Positions 51,903-63,051 of a stretch of DNA of 64,000 nucleotides are shown piece after piece. Positions within the stretch are counted from its first letter, which is position 1. Each line of letters opens with the position of its first letter. Where the stretch lies: contig NZ_CATYWO010000005.1 of NCBI RefSeq assembly GCF_958405655.1, positions 62,001-126,000 on the forward strand, in the 5' to 3' direction. Made by a program: the position numbers and the translations under genes. Under the pieces are notes generated by a model, which had not been told where the DNA came from, searched no databases, and saw only the letters and a list, made by a program, of their open reading frames with translations. Source of the DNA: Ralstonia condita (GTDB lineage Bacteria > Pseudomonadota > Gammaproteobacteria > Burkholderiales > Burkholderiaceae).

Positions 51903-52487
51903 TCAGAAGGGTTGCGGAGCCTGCAGCAGTTGCGCGAGCAGGGCGTCATAGGCGCCCTGGGCCTTGAGGATGAGGTCTGCGACCTCACGCACGGCGCCGC
52001 GTCCTCCGGTCGCCTGGGCGACATAGTGGGCACGGTGGCGCAGTTCAACGTGGGCCTGAGCCGGACAGGCGGCAAAGCCGACCTGTGCCATCACCGGCAG
52101 ATCGGGCCAGTCGTCGCCCATGTAGCCGGCGTCCAGCGCCTGCAGGCCGGTGGCGCCGAGCAGATGGGCAAACGCCTCGCGCTTGTCTGCCACGCCTTGG
52201 TACAGATGATCGATGCCGAGTTCCCCTGCGCGCCAGGCCACGATCTCGGATTCGCGCCCGGTGATGATGGCAGGCGTGACGCCCGCCTGCGCCAGCAGCT
52301 TGATGCCGTGGCCGTCGAGGGTGTCGAAGGCCTTGCTGATCTCGCCCTCGGGCCCGACCAGCAGGCGGCCGTTGGTCAGCACCCCATCAACGTCGAACAC
52401 CATCAGACGCACGCGGGCGGCGCGTTCCATCGCCTGCGGAAAGCGGGCGTCGATGTTGCTGTGGACGGTGGAGTCGGGGGTGGGCAT
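51903..52487 (-). CDS. kdsC: 3-deoxy-D-manno-octulosonate 8-phosphate phosphatase
   Basis: 194-aa C0-type HAD phosphatase. Catalytic motif I is LMVFDVDGVLTNG, with ITGRESEIVAWRAGELGIDHLYQGVADK and YMGDDWPDLPVM (motif IV) further on. Releases Kdo from Kdo-8-phosphate. 10 bases after kdsD, which makes the precursor arabinose-5-phosphate, so two steps of Kdo synthesis are coupled. Confidence 0.96.
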   Translation of the reverse strand: MPTPDSTVHSNIDARFPQAMERAARVRLMVFDVDGVLTNGRLLVGPEGEISKAFDTLDGHGIKLLAQAGVTPAIITGRESEIVAWRAGELGIDHLYQGVADKREAFAHLLGATGLQALDAGYMGDDWPDLPVMAQVGFAACPAQAHVELRHRAHYVAQATGGRGAVREVADLILKAQGAYDALLAQLLQAPQPF

Positions 52488-52497
52488 GAGCGGAATC

Positions 52498-53481
52498 TCA
52501 GATGACCTTGGCGCGCGTCAGATCGTGGATGTGCAAGGCGCCTACCAGCATGCCGGCGGCATCGACCACCAGGAGCTGGTTGATGCGATGCGTTTCCATC
52601 ACTTCGACCGCTTCGACGGCGAGTTGGTCCGGCCCCACGGCGCGCGGGTTGCGGTGCATCACCTCGGCAATCGGTACGGTACGCCAGTCGCGCGGGGTTT
52701 CCAGCAGGCGGCGCAGGTCGCCGTCGGTGAAGACGCCCACGGCACGGCCGTCGGCGTCGACCACCGCCGTCATCGCCATGCCCTTGCGGGTGATTTCCAT
52801 CAGGGCCTGCGACAGCGGCGTGTCTTCCATCACGCGCGGGATGGCGTCACCGGCGCGCATGACGTCGCGCACATGCGTGAGGAGCTTGCGACCGAGCGAT
52901 CCGCCCGGGTGCGAGCGGGCGAAGTCTTCGGCGCCGAAGCCGCGTGCATCGAGCACCGCCACGGCGAGCGCGTCACCCAACGCGATCTGCGCGGTCGTGC
53001 TGGCAGTGGGCGCGAGGTTCAGCGGGCAGGCTTCGACGTCGACGTGGGAGTTGAGTACCACGTCGGCATGCTTGCCGAGCGAGGATTGCGGGTTGCCGGT
53101 CACGGCGATCAGCTTGGCGCCGAGCCGCTTGATGAGCGGCAGGATGGCGTTCAGCTCCGACACCTCGCCGGAATTGGAAAAGCCGATGAAGACGTCGTCG
53201 CGCGTGACCATGCCGAGATCGCCATGGCTGGCTTCGGCCGGATGCACGAAGAAAGCCGGCGTGCCGGTGGAGGCCAGCGTGGCCGCGATCTTGCGCGCAA
53301 TGTGACCGGATTTGCCCATGCCCGAGACGACCACGCGCCCGGTGCAGCCGAGCACCATTTCGACCGCACGCGCGAAGTCGGCGGACACCTGGGATTTGAG
53401 GCCGAGCACGGCTTGCGCTTCGATGTCGAAGGTTTGCTGCGCCAGCGCAAGCGCTCGATCCGGATTGAAGTTCGCTATCAT
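52498..53481 (-). CDS. kdsD: D-arabinose-5-phosphate isomerase
   Basis: 327 aa from ATG 53481. A SIS domain (GRVVVSGMGKSGHIARKIAATLASTGTPAFFVHPAEASHGDLGMV) is followed by two CBS domains. Converts ribulose-5-phosphate to arabinose-5-phosphate for Kdo. First gene of the LPS operon. The 303-base divergent gap to the antiporter gene holds a perfect 12-bp hairpin (53520-53551) and no gene. Confidence 0.96.
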   Translation of the reverse strand: MIANFNPDRALALAQQTFDIEAQAVLGLKSQVSADFARAVEMVLGCTGRVVVSGMGKSGHIARKIAATLASTGTPAFFVHPAEASHGDLGMVTRDDVFIGFSNSGEVSELNAILPLIKRLGAKLIAVTGNPQSSLGKHADVVLNSHVDVEACPLNLAPTASTTAQIALGDALAVAVLDARGFGAEDFARSHPGGSLGRKLLTHVRDVMRAGDAIPRVMEDTPLSQALMEITRKGMAMTAVVDADGRAVGVFTDGDLRRLLETPRDWRTVPIAEVMHRNPRAVGPDQLAVEAVEVMETHRINQLLVVDAAGMLVGALHIHDLTRAKVI

Positions 53482-53519
53482 GGCGGCGAAGTATAACAAC
53501 GATTGACACTCGTCCCCGG

Positions 53520-53551
53520 CCGCAAGCCACGCGTTGGGACGTGGCTTGCGG
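53520..53551. other. Strong hairpin in the kdsD-antiporter divergent gap
   Basis: CCGCAAGCCACG pairs exactly with CGTGGCTTGCGG across an 8-base loop. No T-run follows, so a terminator role is unlikely on either strand. It may be part of the kdsD promoter region or its 5' leader; purpose unknown. Confidence 0.6.
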
Positions 53552-53784
53552 GGGAGCGGCGGAGCGTGCGGGCGCTCCGTTTTGCTGCGCCGCGGCAACC
53601 TGTCTTCCACCGACTTTTCCGCCCGTCGCCACGCCGCCAGATCATTCTGCGGCGTCTCGCGCACCGTGTTCTTCGCTGACACCCTGGCATTGGTCTTGCA
53701 ATGCGGAGCGTGCTTCCTCCTGCACGCACCATCCTGATGCGGGGTGTCCGTCACCAACCTATTGGCACTGGCTTTACGCGCTGC

Positions 53785-55764
53785 ATGCATTCGCCGCTGG
53801 AACTCGCCCTTGTTTTGCTGGCCGCCGCCGTGATCGGCGTGGTGGTGTTCCGCATGCTGCAACTGCCGCCGATGCTGGCCTATCTGGTGATGGGGGTGCT
53901 GATCGGCCCGAAGGCGACGGGACTGGAATCCGATTCGGCGCAGACGCGCTATCTGGCTGAATTCGGGGTGGTCTTCCTGATGTTTTCGATCGGGCTCGAG
54001 TTCAACCTTTCCAAGCTGCGCTCGATGCGGCGGCTGGTGTTGGGCCTCGGGGCATCGCAGGTCGTGCTGACCATGCTGCTGACGATTCCGGTGTCACTGT
54101 TGTTATCCCACTGGTATCCGCTGTCGTGGCAGGCAGGGTTGGCGCTGGGCGGCGCGCTTGCGATGTCGTCCACGGCCATCGTCTCGAAGATGCTGGCCGA
54201 GCGGCTGCAACTCGAGACCGAGCATGGCCGCAACATCATCAGCGTGCTGCTGTTCCAGGATCTCGCGGTGGTGCTGCTGCTGATCGTCGTGCCGTCGCTG
54301 GGCAAGAACCCGACAGACCTTGTGCTGGCGCTGTCGATCGCGGCCTTGAAAATCACCGTTGCGCTGGTGCTGATCCTGTTCCTGGGGCAGAAGCTACTGT
54401 CCCGCTGGTTTCACATGGTGGCGGCGCGCCGGTCGCAAGAGCTGTTCATGTTGAATCTGCTGCTTGTCACGCTGGGCATGGCTGCCCTGACCGAACGGCT
54501 GGGCCTGTCGATGGCGCTGGGCGCCTTCCTGGCCGGCATGCTGGTGTCGGAAACGCCCTACAGGCTGCAAGTGGAAGAAGATATCAAGCCGTTTCGCGAC
54601 GTGCTGCTCGGGCTCTTCTTCGTGACGGTGGGCATGCTGCTGGACCCGCGCGTGGTGGTCGATCATTGGGTGCTGGTGTTGGTGCTGGTGATCGGCCCGG
54701 TACTGTTCAAGTTCGTGCTGATCGCGCTCTTGGCGCGTGCCTTTGGCTCGGGTGGAGGCGCCGCGATCCGGACGGCGCTGGGGCTGGCGCAGGCTGGCGA
54801 ATTCGGCTTCGTGCTGCTCAATCAGATTGACGGGATGCGGCTGATCGATCCGGTGCTCGGACAGGCCATCCTGGCGGCGATGCTGCTCTCGATGCTGTTG
54901 GCGCCGTTCCTGATCCAGTACAGCGATGCGATTGCAATGCGGCTCTCGCGCACGGACTGGCTGATGCAATCCCTGGCAATGACGAAGATCGCCGCGCAGA
55001 GTATCGCCACCGAGCGTCACGTCATCATTTGCGGCTACGGCCGCAGCGGCCAGAACCTGGCGCACATGGTGGAGCAGGAGGGCATCGGCTATGTCGCACT
55101 CGATCTGGACCCCGACCGCGTGCGCGAGGCGGCGGCCGCGGGTGAGCACGTCGTCTACGGCGACGCGGCGCGGCGCGAGTCACTGGTGGCGGCGGGTATC
55201 CATCGCGCTGCGGCCGTCGCCATTACCTATGCGGACACCCCATCGGCGCTGAAGGTCCTGCACCACGTGCAGGCGCTTGAGCCGACGCTGCCGGTGATCG
55301 TGCGCACGATCGACGATGCCGACCTGGACCGCCTGCAGCAGGCTGGCGCCACCGAGGTCGTCCCGGAAATCATCGAAGGCAGCCTGATGCTGGCCTCGCA
55401 CGCCCTGGTGCTGCTCGGTGTGCCGCTGCGTCGCGTGGTGCGGCGTGCCCAGGAGATGCGCGACGCCCGTTACAGTCTGCTGCGTGGCTACTTCCACGGC
55501 CAGGATGATGAGGAAGACATGCTCGAGCGCGATGCCGTGCGCCTGCATTCGGTGCCCCTGGCCGAGGGCTCGCCCGGGATCGGCCGCAAGCTCGGCACGA
55601 TGGGGCTGGAGACGTTCAATACATCGGTGACGGCGATCCGCCGGCAGGGCATCCGCGCGATCGATCCGGATCCGGATACCGTCTTGGAGCAGGGGGACAT
55701 CGTCGTGCTGCGCGGCACGCCCGAGGGCCTGCAGATGGCGGAGGAGCGCCTTTCCCCGCGTTGA
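53785..55764 (+). CDS. KefB/YbaL-type monovalent cation:proton antiporter with TrkA domains
   Basis: 659 aa from ATG 53785. Residues 1-400 form the CPA2 exchanger with about 12 helices (MHSPLELALVLLAAAVIGVVVFRML, MLAYLVMGVLIGP). A TrkA-N (RCK) nucleotide-binding domain begins at HVIICGYGRSGQNLAHMVEQEGIGYVALDLDPDRV, and a TrkA-C domain ends the protein. Exchanges K+ for protons under ligand control. No glutathione-binding ancillary gene (kefF/kefG) is adjacent. Confidence 0.93.
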   Translation: MHSPLELALVLLAAAVIGVVVFRMLQLPPMLAYLVMGVLIGPKATGLESDSAQTRYLAEFGVVFLMFSIGLEFNLSKLRSMRRLVLGLGASQVVLTMLLTIPVSLLLSHWYPLSWQAGLALGGALAMSSTAIVSKMLAERLQLETEHGRNIISVLLFQDLAVVLLLIVVPSLGKNPTDLVLALSIAALKITVALVLILFLGQKLLSRWFHMVAARRSQELFMLNLLLVTLGMAALTERLGLSMALGAFLAGMLVSETPYRLQVEEDIKPFRDVLLGLFFVTVGMLLDPRVVVDHWVLVLVLVIGPVLFKFVLIALLARAFGSGGGAAIRTALGLAQAGEFGFVLLNQIDGMRLIDPVLGQAILAAMLLSMLLAPFLIQYSDAIAMRLSRTDWLMQSLAMTKIAAQSIATERHVIICGYGRSGQNLAHMVEQEGIGYVALDLDPDRVREAAAAGEHVVYGDAARRESLVAAGIHRAAAVAITYADTPSALKVLHHVQALEPTLPVIVRTIDDADLDRLQQAGATEVVPEIIEGSLMLASHALVLLGVPLRRVVRRAQEMRDARYSLLRGYFHGQDDEEDMLERDAVRLHSVPLAEGSPGIGRKLGTMGLETFNTSVTAIRRQGIRAIDPDPDTVLEQGDIVVLRGTPEGLQMAEERLSPR

Positions 55765-55782
55765 GGCGCGCGTGCGCGGCGG

Positions 55783-56187
55783 CTACTTGGCCAGCGCCTC
55801 GAGGAGCGGCCCGCGTGATCGGCGCGGCGGCGGGGCATCCGCCATGCTCGACGGCAGCCCACTCAGTACGGCTGCGGCATCGAGCGAACGGATCGGCACA
55901 CGCGTATCGGCGGGGATGCGGCCGCCCTGCTGCAGCATCAGGTAGCGCAGGCAGCAGACGCGCAGGAACGAGGCGAAGTTGGCCACTTCGCCATGCCGCT
56001 CGAACAGCTCGTCGTAGAGCTTGGTGATGAGTTGGTTCACCGTCAGACCATCGCGCTGGCCGATCTCTTCCAGCACCTCCCAGAACAGGCATTCGAGCCG
56101 CACGCTGGTCGCTACGCCGTGCAGGCGCAGCGAGCGTGCGAGGCTGTCGTACGAGTGGGGGTTGGCGCGGATGAAGATTTCGCACAT
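55783..56187 (-). CDS. Ribbon-helix-helix domain protein
   Basis: 134 aa. MCEIFIRANPHSYDSLARSLRLHGVATSVRLECLFWEVLEEIGQRDGLTVNQLITKLYDEL is a ribbon-helix-helix type (RHH_4) DNA-binding fold, longer than Arc/MetJ. The C-terminal part is basic (PPPRRSRGPLLEALAK). Possible transcription regulator with unknown targets. Convergent with the antiporter gene. Confidence 0.8.
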   Translation of the reverse strand: MCEIFIRANPHSYDSLARSLRLHGVATSVRLECLFWEVLEEIGQRDGLTVNQLITKLYDELFERHGEVANFASFLRVCCLRYLMLQQGGRIPADTRVPIRSLDAAAVLSGLPSSMADAPPPRRSRGPLLEALAK

Positions 56188-56228
56188 GGCCGGGCTCCAG
56201 AAGGCGCCCGGCGAGCGGGCAACGCCGT

Positions 56229-56807
56229 CTAGTGTAGGACCCGCGTGCCCAGGACTTCAAGGAACTGCGCGAGCCACGCCGGATGTGCCGGCCAGGCGGG
56301 CGCTGTGACCAGCTTGCCATCGGTATGGGCCTGGTCGACCGCGATGTCCTTGAAGGTACCGCCGGCGGCGGTGACTTCCGGTCCACATGCTGGATAGGCG
56401 GAGCAGGCCCTGCCTTCCAGCACACCCGCGGCCGACAGCAACTGCGCGCCGTGGCAGATGGCGGCGATGGGTTTGTCGGCGCCGGCGAAGTGCCGCACGA
56501 TCTCCAGCACGCGGGCGTTCAGGCGCAGATATTCGGGCGCGCGGCCGCCCGGGACCACAAGTGCGTCATAGCCCGCCGGGTCGACGTCGGCAAACGACGC
56601 GTTGAGGGTGAAGCGATGGCCCGGCTTCTCGGAGTAGGTCTGCGCACCCTCGAAGTCGTGCACGGCGGTCGCGACGGAATCGCCGGCACGCTTGTCCGGG
56701 CAGACGGCGTGCACCGTGTGACCGACCATCTGCAGCGCCTGGAAGGGCACCATGACTTCGTAGTCTTCAACGTAGTCGCCCACCAGCATCAGAATTTTCT
56801 TGGCCAT
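56229..56807 (-). CDS. DJ-1/PfpI family protein
   Basis: 192 aa from ATG 56807. Flavodoxin-like glutamine-amidotransferase fold. KKILMLVGDYVEDYEVMVPFQAL holds the conserved Glu, YDALVVPGGRAPEYLR the glycine loop, and IAAICHGAQLL the nucleophilic Cys. Members act as proteases, deglycases or glyoxalases; substrate here unknown. Divergent from apt, with 110 bases between. Confidence 0.92.
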   Translation of the reverse strand: MAKKILMLVGDYVEDYEVMVPFQALQMVGHTVHAVCPDKRAGDSVATAVHDFEGAQTYSEKPGHRFTLNASFADVDPAGYDALVVPGGRAPEYLRLNARVLEIVRHFAGADKPIAAICHGAQLLSAAGVLEGRACSAYPACGPEVTAAGGTFKDIAVDQAHTDGKLVTAPAWPAHPAWLAQFLEVLGTRVLH

Positions 56808-56917
56808 CGCCGTGTCTCCTGTATGGTTTCGGTCTGGCCATTGTGGTTCGGTGTCTCGCGGCCCGGGTGGTAGCCCATTACCGCATGACGGCTTGTCCAG
56901 CTTCCTTGTCTTCTGCC

Positions 56918-57523
56918 ATGACTCAAGTACCTCCTCCGGCGGCACCGCTGACGCCGTCGTCCGTTCCCGCCTCGACCGAACTGGGCGACGTGTCGCGCTA
57001 CCTGCGTGACCGCATCCGCACCGTACCCGACTGGCCGCAGCCTGGGGTGATGTTCCGCGACATCACGCCGCTGCTGCAGGACCCGAAAAGCCTGCGCGTG
57101 CTGGTGGACGTATTCGTGCATCGCTACATGGGGCAAGGGCTGAATCTGGTGGCCGGCATCGACGCGCGCGGGTTCATCCTGGGATCGATCGTGGCGTATG
57201 AGCTCAATCTGGGTTTTGTGCCGATCCGCAAGAAGGGCAAGCTGCCGTTCACCACGGTGGCCGAGGAGTACATGCTCGAATACGGCAGCGCCACGGTGGA
57301 GATCCACGCTGACGCCTGCAAGCCCGGCGACCGCGTGCTGCTGATCGACGACCTGATTGCCACCGGCGGCACCATGATGGCCGGCAAGCGCCTGCTCGAA
57401 CGCCTCGGGGCGACCGTGGTGGAGGGTGCGGCGATCGTCGACCTGCCTGAACTGGGCGGCTCGCGCCTGCTGATCGAAGGTGGGCTGCCGTTGTTTACGG
57501 TGTGCCGCTTCGACGGACACTGA
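56918..57523 (+). CDS. apt: Adenine phosphoribosyltransferase
   Basis: 201 aa from ATG 56918 (ATG 56885 is a less likely option). VSRYLRDRIRTVPDWPQPGVMFRDITPLLQDP and IDARGFILGSIVAYELNLGFVPIRKKGKLP are Apt hallmarks; the PRPP loop is LLIDDLIATGGTMMAGKRLL. Salvages adenine to AMP. The first ~20 residues are a Pro/Thr-rich extension beyond the usual N-terminus. Confidence 0.95.
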   Translation: MTQVPPPAAPLTPSSVPASTELGDVSRYLRDRIRTVPDWPQPGVMFRDITPLLQDPKSLRVLVDVFVHRYMGQGLNLVAGIDARGFILGSIVAYELNLGFVPIRKKGKLPFTTVAEEYMLEYGSATVEIHADACKPGDRVLLIDDLIATGGTMMAGKRLLERLGATVVEGAAIVDLPELGGSRLLIEGGLPLFTVCRFDGH

Positions 57524-57636
57524 CCGGCCCCCGGGCCATTGCCGGCGGCGCATACGCCATGTGACAAAAATATGACGCTGCGCTGCTGCACGCAGTAGCA
57601 TGCTTCCTTCCTTTTTCGTTTGGCAGGGAGACGCCG

Positions 57637-58257
57637 ATGCCACATGTGCTGCTGTTTTTGCTCACCTCGATCGCCATGACGGTGATGCCTGGACCGGACA
57701 ACCTCCAGGTCATCGCGCGTGGCGCGAGTCAGGGCCGCAAGGCGGGGCTGGCGGCGGCGGCCGGCTTTGCATCGGGTTGCCTGTTCCACACCACGCTGGC
57801 AGCGCTCGGGCTGGCAGCGGTGCTGCAGTCCTCGCCTGCCGCGTTCCAGGCCATTCGCTGGATGGGCGCCGCTTACCTCATCTGGCTGGGCATGCGGGCG
57901 TTACGCAGTCAAGGTGGCGTCGGCCCGAAGCATGCTGATCGACAGGCGGAACCCGACCTGTGGCAGGTGTTCCGCCAATGCGTACTGGCCAATGTGCTGA
58001 ACCCGAAGGTCACGCTGTTCTTCGTGGTGTTCCTGCCGCAATTCGTCGATACGCAGGTCGGACATGTGGCCCTGCAGATGCTGTTGCTGGGCGCGATCTT
58101 CATGGCACAGACCATTGTCGTCTTCGGCATGTACGGCTGGTGTGCGGCAGCGCTGGGTGGCTGGATGCGTCGGACGCCGCGCGCTTCGTCCTGGCTCGAC
58201 CGTGTCAGCGGCTGCATTTTTATCGGGCTGGGCGTGCGCGTGGCGCTGACCAAGTAA
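57637..58257 (+). CDS. LysE family transporter
   Basis: 206 aa, six hydrophobic segments. VMPGPDNLQVIARGASQGRKAGLAAAAGFASGC is the LysE/RhtB N-terminal signature (PGP), and FRQCVLANVLNPKVTLFFVVFLPQFVD the conserved NPK segment. Exports amino acids or homoserine lactone; substrate not predictable. 15 bases before the cotransporter gene. Confidence 0.92.
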   Translation: MPHVLLFLLTSIAMTVMPGPDNLQVIARGASQGRKAGLAAAAGFASGCLFHTTLAALGLAAVLQSSPAAFQAIRWMGAAYLIWLGMRALRSQGGVGPKHADRQAEPDLWQVFRQCVLANVLNPKVTLFFVVFLPQFVDTQVGHVALQMLLLGAIFMAQTIVVFGMYGWCAAALGGWMRRTPRASSWLDRVSGCIFIGLGVRVALTK

Positions 58258-58272
58258 GCGCAGCGGAATTCG

Positions 58273-59955
58273 ATGTACACGCTTCTCAAGCTGCTTTCGG
58301 GTGTGGCCCTGCTGGTGTGGGGTACGCAGACCGTCAAGGTTGGCATGCTGCGGCTGTACGGCGCGGACTTGCGCCGGCTGCTGTCGCGCAGTGTGTCGAA
58401 CCGGTTCTCCGCGCTGCTCGCCGGCATTGGCGTCACATGCCTCGTGCAGAGCAGCAACGCGACGGCCACCATCGTCGGTGCGTTCGTCGCGCAGGGCCTG
58501 ATGGGCGTGTCGTCTGCGCTGGCGATCCTGCTGGGTGCCAATGTGGGCACGGCCATCATGGCGCAGGTGTTTGCGCTGGACCTGTCGTGGCTGTCACCCT
58601 TGCTGATCTTCTTCGGCGTGATCCTGCACCTGTCGCGCAAGGGCAGCGCGGTCGGGCATTTCGGGCGTGTGCTGATCGGCCTTGGGCTGATCATGATGGC
58701 GCTGGAGCTGATCTCGGTGGCATCAAGCCCGATGGTTGAAGCCAATGCGCTGCGCGTGTTGCTCGGCTCCATCTCGTCGGATACCGGGCTGAACATGCTG
58801 ATCGGTGCGGTGCTGACGCTGCTCTGTTATTCGAGTCTCGCTGTGGTGCTGTTCTGCGCCACGCTGGCGACATCGGCGGCGGTGTCGGTCAAGGTGGCGT
58901 TTGCGATCGTGCTGGGCGCCAACATCGGGAGTGCCGTGGCAGCGCTGGCGACCACGCCGTCATCGAGCCAGGCAGCACGCCGCGCCACGCTCGGCAACCT
59001 GCTTTCGCGCATGCTGGGCGCGGCGCTTGCGCTGCCATTCCTGGGCGAACTGGCCGACCTGGCACCGCATGCTGGGGTGGCGCTGCAGCACGTGGTGGTG
59101 GGCTTCCACGTGGTCTTCAACGTGGTGCTGGCCGCACTGCTGATCGGCCTGACCGACCACATGGCGCGTCTGTGCGCACGCATCCTGCCGGGTGGGGCGC
59201 ATATCGATGACCTTGTGGCGCCGCGCTATCTCGATCCTTCTGCGCTGGCCACGCCAACGTTAGCGCTGGGCAATGCCGCACGCGAAGTGCTTCGTATCGG
59301 CGACCGCGTCGAACACATGCTCGACAACACGCTGCGCGTGCTGAAGACGAACGATGTGCGTTTGCTGCAGGCGACCCGCGCCATCGACGATGAGGTTGAT
59401 GCGCTGTACACCGCCATCAAGCTCTATCTCACACAACTGAGCCACGAGGCACTGGACGCCCGCGAAGGCAAGCGCTGGGCCGACATCATCTCGCTGACGA
59501 TCAACCTGGAGCACGCGGGCGACATTCTCGATCGCCTGCTCCAGGACGTGCGCGAGAAGAAGATTGCGCACAAGCTGGCCTTTTCAGAGGCCGGCATGGA
59601 AGAGCTGGAGGACATGCACGCGCGCCTCGTCACGAACCTGAAGCTGGCGCTGTCTGTGTTCCTGACGGGGGACCTGCGCAGCGCGCAGAAGCTGATGCTG
59701 GAAAAAGCGCACTTCCGCGATCTGGAAAAGCGCTATGCCCGCAGCCACCTCACGCGCGTGTCCGCCCAGACGGCCGAGAGCATCGAGACCAGCTCACTGC
59801 ACCTCGACATCATCAGCGATTTCAAGCGGCTGAATTCGCTGTTCTGTGCCGCAGCGTACCCGGTGCTGGATGAGGCCGGGGCGCTGAACCGCAGTCGCAT
59901 GAAAGACGCGGATGAGGTGGAATCAGGCACGGAAACGGCTCCGCTCAGTCAGTAA
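58273..59955 (+). CDS. Na/Pi cotransporter family protein with PhoU-like domain
   Basis: 560 aa. Two NptA/Na_Pi_cotrans repeats contain the QSSNATATIVGAFVAQGLMG and ILLGANVGTAIMAQ motifs (QSS and GANVGT) and a second copy (VLLGANIGS-like VLGANIGSAVAAL). The C-terminal ~200 residues are helical and PhoU-like (LEHAGDILDRLLQDVREKK). Likely imports or exports phosphate with sodium. Ends facing uvrA. Confidence 0.93.
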   Translation: MYTLLKLLSGVALLVWGTQTVKVGMLRLYGADLRRLLSRSVSNRFSALLAGIGVTCLVQSSNATATIVGAFVAQGLMGVSSALAILLGANVGTAIMAQVFALDLSWLSPLLIFFGVILHLSRKGSAVGHFGRVLIGLGLIMMALELISVASSPMVEANALRVLLGSISSDTGLNMLIGAVLTLLCYSSLAVVLFCATLATSAAVSVKVAFAIVLGANIGSAVAALATTPSSSQAARRATLGNLLSRMLGAALALPFLGELADLAPHAGVALQHVVVGFHVVFNVVLAALLIGLTDHMARLCARILPGGAHIDDLVAPRYLDPSALATPTLALGNAAREVLRIGDRVEHMLDNTLRVLKTNDVRLLQATRAIDDEVDALYTAIKLYLTQLSHEALDAREGKRWADIISLTINLEHAGDILDRLLQDVREKKIAHKLAFSEAGMEELEDMHARLVTNLKLALSVFLTGDLRSAQKLMLEKAHFRDLEKRYARSHLTRVSAQTAESIETSSLHLDIISDFKRLNSLFCAAAYPVLDEAGALNRSRMKDADEVESGTETAPLSQ

Positions 59956-59998
59956 AGAGCGCAGCCGAAGCGGTGCGCCTCCTGCCCGGTCGCGCCCC

Positions 59999-62863
<2,865 letters not shown>

Positions 62864-63051
62864 GTGCGGCTGAATGCGGCTGAATGCGGCGTCGGGCTGC
62901 GAACCGCCTGCGGCAATCGGCGGGAGGGGTCAAAAAGGTAAGCCTGCTAATATACCGAACTTCGGTTTTGCAGGTATTTGCCCCCGGACGGGGCAATCCG
63001 TATAACCGGCCGAGTGTTCTTTCCGTCGCTTTTTGCGGCGGTTTTCGCACC

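Noticed and set aside
62869..62893. Tandem CTGAATGCGG direct repeat before uvrA
   Set aside because: Two copies only, short; may be chance slippage just upstream of the start codon.
62864..63051. LexA (SOS) box for uvrA
   Set aside because: No CTGT-N8-ACAG sequence was found on inspection of this gap.
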